The notes under the pieces were generated by a model. It did not search any database, was not told the origin of the DNA, and saw only the letters and a program-made list of their open reading frames with translations. A stretch of 64,000 bases of DNA from Mesorhizobium sp. M4B.F.Ca.ET.058.02.1.1 (GTDB lineage: Bacteria > Pseudomonadota > Alphaproteobacteria > Rhizobiales > Rhizobiaceae), in contig NZ_CP034450.1 in assembly GCF_003952505.1 (NCBI RefSeq), positions 310,001 through 374,000 of the forward strand, written 5' to 3'. Of the stretch, positions 60,470-64,000 are shown one piece after another. The position numbers and the translations under genes are program-made. Numbering within the stretch: the first letter of the stretch is position 1; each line of letters starts with the position of its first letter.

Positions 60470-61888
60470 CTACCCGGACATCGCCGCTGCGAGCGCCGTG
60501 AAGATGTGTTCGTCACCCGACTGGGCGACGTTGAAGCGCAGGAAGCGGCTGGCCGTTCCGGACAGGCTGAACGCATTGCCGGGCGCCAGCACGACATTGT
60601 CGGCCAGCGCGCGGCGGGCGACTTCGGCTGCATCCACGCCCTCCGGCAGGCTGCACCACAGGAACAGGCCGGCCGGCTGGTCGATCCACGGCGTGATGCC
60701 GATCGACTTCAGGCGGGCACTCGTTTCGGCCATGGCGCGCGCAAGCCGGATGCGCAACGCCTCGACATGCTTGCGGTAGCTGCCGTCCTTCAGCAGGGTC
60801 AGCACCAGTTCGGCCGCCAGCCTGCCGCCGCCGAAGGTCGTGGCGATCTTGAGATCGGTGAGCTGCTCGATCCAGTCGCGGGGCGCGGCGATGAAGCCGC
60901 AGCGCACCGAGGCCGACAGCGTCTTGGAGAAGCTGCCGATCTGGACGACGCGGTTGAGGCCATCGAACGCCGCCAGGCGCGGGGCCGGGCTATGCTCGAA
61001 ATCGGCGAAGATATCGTCCTCGACGATGGTGAGGTCGGCCTGGTCGGCGAGCTTGAGCAGCCGGTGGGCGGTGACCGGCGACAGGATCGCGCCTGTCGGA
61101 TTGTGGATGCCGGAATTGGTGATGTAGAGGCGCGGCCGGTGCTCGGCCAGCACCTCGGCGAACAGGTCGATGTCCGGGCCCGACGGTGTGTAGGGAACGC
61201 TGACGACCTTGGCGCGATGGGCGCGCAGCAAGGCGTGGAAGTTGAAATAACAGGGGTCGTCGACCAGCACGGTGTCGCCGGGTTCGATCAGAAAGCGGCA
61301 CAGGAGATCGATGGCCTGGGTGCCCGATTCCGTCAGCATGATCTGTTCGGGCGAGGCTTCGATGCCATGCCCGGCCATGCGCCGCACCAGCAAGTGCCGC
61401 AACGGCGCCAGGCCGAGCGGCGTACCGTAATCGGCAAGCGCGACATCGTCGGCGCGAGCCGCCGTGCGCAGCGCCCGCCGCAAGGCGGCCTGCGGCATCC
61501 ATGCGGCTGGCAGCCAGCCGCAGCCGGGTTTTAGCACCTCGTCGCCGGCTTCCAGCGACTGGCGCGAGACCCAGAGCGGATCGACCTCGCGGTCAAGCCG
61601 GGGGCCGATCTCGGCCAGCGACAAGGGCGCCAGCTGGCCGGCGGCGTAGAAGCCCGACCCCGGGCGCGAGCGGATCGTGCCTTCGGCGGCGAGCCTCTCA
61701 TAGGCCTCGACGACGGTGGATTTCGAAACTCGCATGGATTTGGCGAAGGCGCGGATCGACGGCAGCCGCGCCCCAGGCGTCAGGCTGCGGGCAGCGATCC
61801 GCTGACGGATGGTCGCCATGACAGTTTCGACAAGCGTGGTTGCGGCAAAAGTGCGCGCAGCGTCGGGTTCCAGAGCGAGTTCGGTCAT
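60470..61888 (-). CDS. MocR family (GntR-HTH plus aminotransferase domain) regulator
   Basis: A 472-residue regulator: GntR winged helix (about 15-85, LPSIRAFAKSMRVSKSTVVEAYERL), linker, then a fold-type I aminotransferase-like domain (about 115-470) with the PLP lysine in QIGSFSKTLSASVRCGFI and the binding block GIHNPTGAIL. Such regulators sense amino acids or vitamin B6 through PLP. It diverges from an EamA exporter across a region with a perfect 20-bp palindrome, so it probably controls that gene. ATG 61888 is used; 61909 is in frame too. Confidence 0.88.
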   Translation of the reverse strand: MTELALEPDAARTFAATTLVETVMATIRQRIAARSLTPGARLPSIRAFAKSMRVSKSTVVEAYERLAAEGTIRSRPGSGFYAAGQLAPLSLAEIGPRLDREVDPLWVSRQSLEAGDEVLKPGCGWLPAAWMPQAALRRALRTAARADDVALADYGTPLGLAPLRHLLVRRMAGHGIEASPEQIMLTESGTQAIDLLCRFLIEPGDTVLVDDPCYFNFHALLRAHRAKVVSVPYTPSGPDIDLFAEVLAEHRPRLYITNSGIHNPTGAILSPVTAHRLLKLADQADLTIVEDDIFADFEHSPAPRLAAFDGLNRVVQIGSFSKTLSASVRCGFIAAPRDWIEQLTDLKIATTFGGGRLAAELVLTLLKDGSYRKHVEALRIRLARAMAETSARLKSIGITPWIDQPAGLFLWCSLPEGVDAAEVARRALADNVVLAPGNAFSLSGTASRFLRFNVAQSGDEHIFTALAAAMSG

Positions 61889-61909
61889 CTGTATTGCCCA
61901 ATCGGCCAT

Positions 61910-61929
61910 TACAGTTTTGCAAAACTGTA
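61910..61929. promoter_or_regulatory. Perfect 20-bp palindrome between mocR-type and EamA genes
   Basis: The half-sites TACAGTTTTG and CAAAACTGTA form an uninterrupted perfect palindrome in the 106-bp gap between the two divergent starts, 21 bp from the regulator ATG. This is the obvious operator candidate for the MocR-type protein. Confidence 0.7.
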
Positions 61930-61994
61930 CCGCATTGTCTCTGGCCGCACCATAGGGCTCTGCCCGATAGAGGGCGAAAGAGATGAGGCCTGCA

Positions 61995-62888
61995 ATGGAC
62001 AAGACCGCGAGTGGCTGGGTGAACGGATTCATCGGCGTGTTGATTTTCAGTGGCTCGCTGCCGGCGACGCGCGTGGCGGTTGCGGATCTCGATCCGACAT
62101 TCCTGACCTCGGCCCGAGCGGCGATTGCCGGCCTGCTTGGCCTGGCGATGCTCGCCTTGTTCCGGCAGAAGCGGCCGGAGCGCGAGGATCTGCTGTCGCT
62201 GGCGATCGTCGCACTGGGTGTGGTCGTTGGTTTTCCGCTGCTCACGGCGCTGGCGCTCAAGCATGTCACCTCGGCCCACTCCATCATCTTCGTCGGCCTG
62301 CTGCCGCTGGCGACGGCGATCTTCGGCGTGCTGCGCGGCGGCGACCGTCCAAGACCGGCATTCTGGCTGTTCTCATGCCTCGGCAGCGCGCTGGTGGCGG
62401 GTTTTGCTCTGACGCAAGGCGTGACCGCATCGCCGGTCGGCGACGGCCTGATGCTGGCTGCCATCATCGCCTGCGGACTGGGCTATGCCGAGGGTGCAGC
62501 GCTGTCGCGCAGATTGGGCGGCTGGCAGGTGATCTGCTGGGCTTTGGTGCTGTCGCTGCCGATCACGCTGGTGCTGACCTTTGCGACGCTGCCGCCATCC
62601 TTCGCCGACGTCGGCTCAAGCGCCTGGATCGGTCTCGCCTATGTCTCGCTGTTCAGCATGCTGATTGGTTTCGTGTTCTGGTATCGCGGCCTTGCGCAAG
62701 GCGGCATCGCCGCCGTCGGCCAGTTGCAACTGCTGCAGCCCTTCTTCGGCCTGGCGCTGGCGGCGACGCTGCTGCACGAGCAGGTCAGCCCGCTGATGTT
62801 GGTCGTCACGCTCGGCGTAGTGCTGTGCGTCGTCGGCGCCAAGAAATTCGCAAAGCAGGAGTTGCCGAGACGCGCGGCTTCGGCGTGA
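61995..62888 (+). CDS. EamA/DMT family transporter
   Basis: A 297-residue protein with ten predicted membrane helices in two EamA repeats (FIGVLIFSGSLPATRVAVADLDPTFL; WIGLAYVSLFSMLIGFVFWYRGLA). These exporters release amino acids or related metabolites. The ATG at 61995 (GAGG 7 bp upstream) is preferred over 61983. The divergent MocR-type regulator, which senses amino-type ligands, is likely to control it. Confidence 0.88.
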   Translation: MDKTASGWVNGFIGVLIFSGSLPATRVAVADLDPTFLTSARAAIAGLLGLAMLALFRQKRPEREDLLSLAIVALGVVVGFPLLTALALKHVTSAHSIIFVGLLPLATAIFGVLRGGDRPRPAFWLFSCLGSALVAGFALTQGVTASPVGDGLMLAAIIACGLGYAEGAALSRRLGGWQVICWALVLSLPITLVLTFATLPPSFADVGSSAWIGLAYVSLFSMLIGFVFWYRGLAQGGIAAVGQLQLLQPFFGLALAATLLHEQVSPLMLVVTLGVVLCVVGAKKFAKQELPRRAASA

Positions 62889-62903
62889 CGGCGCCATCCG
62901 CAC

Positions 62904-63944
62904 CTAGAACTTCGTCACCACGCCGATGCCGATGCCCTCGAAGCCGCCCATCGCCATCAAGGCCGCGGGCGCTTCTTCGAGGCTGATCTTCTTGCCGACC
63001 AGAAGTTCCGGCTTCAGCTTGCCGGTGCGGATCATCTCCATCATCGCCGTATAGCGGTACGCCTGCATGCCGTGGCTGCCGAGAATCTCGAGCTCGAAGG
63101 CGATCACCTTGTCCATCGGCACCTGCGGGCGCGCGTCGTCGGCCAGCATCAGGCCGACCTGAACGTGACGGCCGCGCCGGCGCAGATTGGCGATCGAGTT
63201 GAACGAGGTGGTCGGGTGACCGAGCGCGTCCATGGACATGTGCGCGCCGCCATTGGTGATCTGCTTGACCGCCTTGACCACGTTGGGCGTGTTCGAGGCA
63301 TTGATGGTCGCCACGGCGCCGATCTTCCTGGCGAAGTCCAGCTTCTCGTCGGTGAGGTCGATGGCGATGACGTTGGCGCCCATCGAACTGGCGATCATGA
63401 TCGCCGACAGGCCGACGCCGCCGCAGCCATGCACGGCCACCCATTCGCCCGGCTTCACCCGGCCCTGGTCGACGATAGCGCGGAAGGAGGTGACGAAGCG
63501 GCAGCCGAGGCTGGCGGCGGTGGCGAAGTCCATCTCGTCCGGCAGGCGCACCAGGTTGGTGTCGGCATGGTCGATGGCGACATATTCGGCGAAGGAACCC
63601 CAGCCGGTGAAGCCCGGCTGCGTCTGGTGCTCGCAGACCTGGTGATTGCCCGACGTGCATTCGAAGCAGCGGCCGCAGCCGACGGCGAACGGCACGGTGA
63701 CACGGTCGCCGGCTTTCCAGCGGGTCACGCGCTTGCCGGCGGCGACGACAATGCCGGCCAGTTCGTGGCCGGGCACATGCGGCAGGGTGATGCCGTCATC
63801 ATGGCCCATCCAGCCGTGCCAGTCGCTGCGGCAAAGCCCGGTCGCCTCGACCTTGATGACGACGCCTTCCGGGGCGGGCTTGGGGTCGGGAACGGTCTGG
63901 ATCGTCGGCGTCTCGCCGAACTTCTCGAACACGACAGCTTTCAT
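62904..63944 (-). CDS. Zinc-dependent alcohol dehydrogenase
   Basis: A 346-residue medium-chain dehydrogenase. Catalytic zinc ligands Cys38 and His60/Glu61 ([17 protein letters not shown]) and the structural zinc cysteines 90, 93, 96 and 104 are all present; the NAD motif is [18 protein letters not shown]. It oxidises an alcohol or reduces an aldehyde, substrate unknown. The ATG at 63944 follows GGGAG; an in-frame TTG six bases upstream is not needed. It converges with the EamA gene (15-bp gap). Confidence 0.92.
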   Translation of the reverse strand: MKAVVFEKFGETPTIQTVPDPKPAPEGVVIKVEATGLCRSDWHGWMGHDDGITLPHVPGHELAGIVVAAGKRVTRWKAGDRVTVPFAVGCGRCFECTSGNHQVCEHQTQPGFTGWGSFAEYVAIDHADTNLVRLPDEMDFATAASLGCRFVTSFRAIVDQGRVKPGEWVAVHGCGGVGLSAIMIASSMGANVIAIDLTDEKLDFARKIGAVATINASNTPNVVKAVKQITNGGAHMSMDALGHPTTSFNSIANLRRRGRHVQVGLMLADDARPQVPMDKVIAFELEILGSHGMQAYRYTAMMEMIRTGKLKPELLVGKKISLEEAPAALMAMGGFEGIGIGVVTKF

Positions 63945-64000
63945 CGGCAACTCCCAATGCTCTACCCAGAATTGTGCGGCTACTCCGCGTCTATCTGATT

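Noticed and set aside
1..64000. CRISPR arrays, insertion sequences, prophage or conjugation genes
   Set aside because: No regularly spaced short repeats, transposase, integrase, capsid or transfer gene motifs were seen on either strand.

Overview
The window looks like chromosomal DNA from a rhizobial alphaproteobacterium, most likely Mesorhizobium or a close relative. This is inferred from high GC content, a RirA-type iron regulator, a hmuPSTUV/hmuQ heme locus, the acpXL-lpxXL cluster for very-long-chain lipid A acylation, a short-N-terminus PutA with its own Lrp-type regulator, and dense, overlapping gene packing. I see no insertion sequence, phage gene, CRISPR array, rRNA or plasmid/chromosome origin.

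Layout. 0-15.3 kb is mixed metabolism: an MFS transporter, a prolyl oligopeptidase, a class III aminotransferase next to a dimethylglycine-dehydrogenase-like FAD/GcvT enzyme, 3-hydroxyisobutyrate dehydrogenase with an acyl-CoA dehydrogenase (valine branch), a DddQ/DMSP-lyase-like cupin coupled to cobyric acid synthase, an AraC regulator with a VOC protein, a 56-residue membrane protein, a TSUP permease and a TerB-like protein. 15.3-21.9 kb is a complete peptide-type ABC importer with an M20 deacylase. 22.1-23.5 kb has an L,D-transpeptidase and an orphan beta-barrel. 23.7-28.5 kb is the very-long-chain fatty acid/lipid A cluster acpXL-fabF2-fabF1-adh-lpxXL, without the fabZ expected after acpXL. 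28.7-30.4 kb has an apparently frameshifted slipin gene and two abutting, atypical tRNA-like genes. 30.6-34.2 kb has a secreted histidine phosphatase and a large caspase-fold/TPR protein.

34.4-46.4 kb holds an AEC carrier, succinate-semialdehyde dehydrogenase, aldose epimerase, a frameshifted KDG-type sugar kinase, a FixH-like/diheme peroxidase pair, the lrp/putA proline-catabolism pair and a family 2 glycosyltransferase. 46.4-55.3 kb is a full heme-acquisition locus. Leftward genes encode the TonB-dependent receptor, an unknown secreted protein, TonB and an IsdG-type heme oxygenase. Rightward genes encode hemP/hmuP, hmuS, hmuT, hmuU and hmuV. The iron regulator rirA follows. 55.5-64 kb has a DUF445 protein, a phasin, a MaoC hydratase, an MFS pump with a divergent LysR gene, a MocR regulator with a divergent EamA exporter, and an alcohol dehydrogenase.

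The most unusual points are two genes (slipin, sugar kinase) that each look one base short in a four-base G/C run; a ketosynthase pair in which one partner has lost its active-site cysteine; the DMSP-lyase-like cupin translationally coupled to cobQ; two tRNA-like genes sharing bases; and an unknown secreted protein inside the heme locus. All assignments are from reading the sequence; no database search was run.
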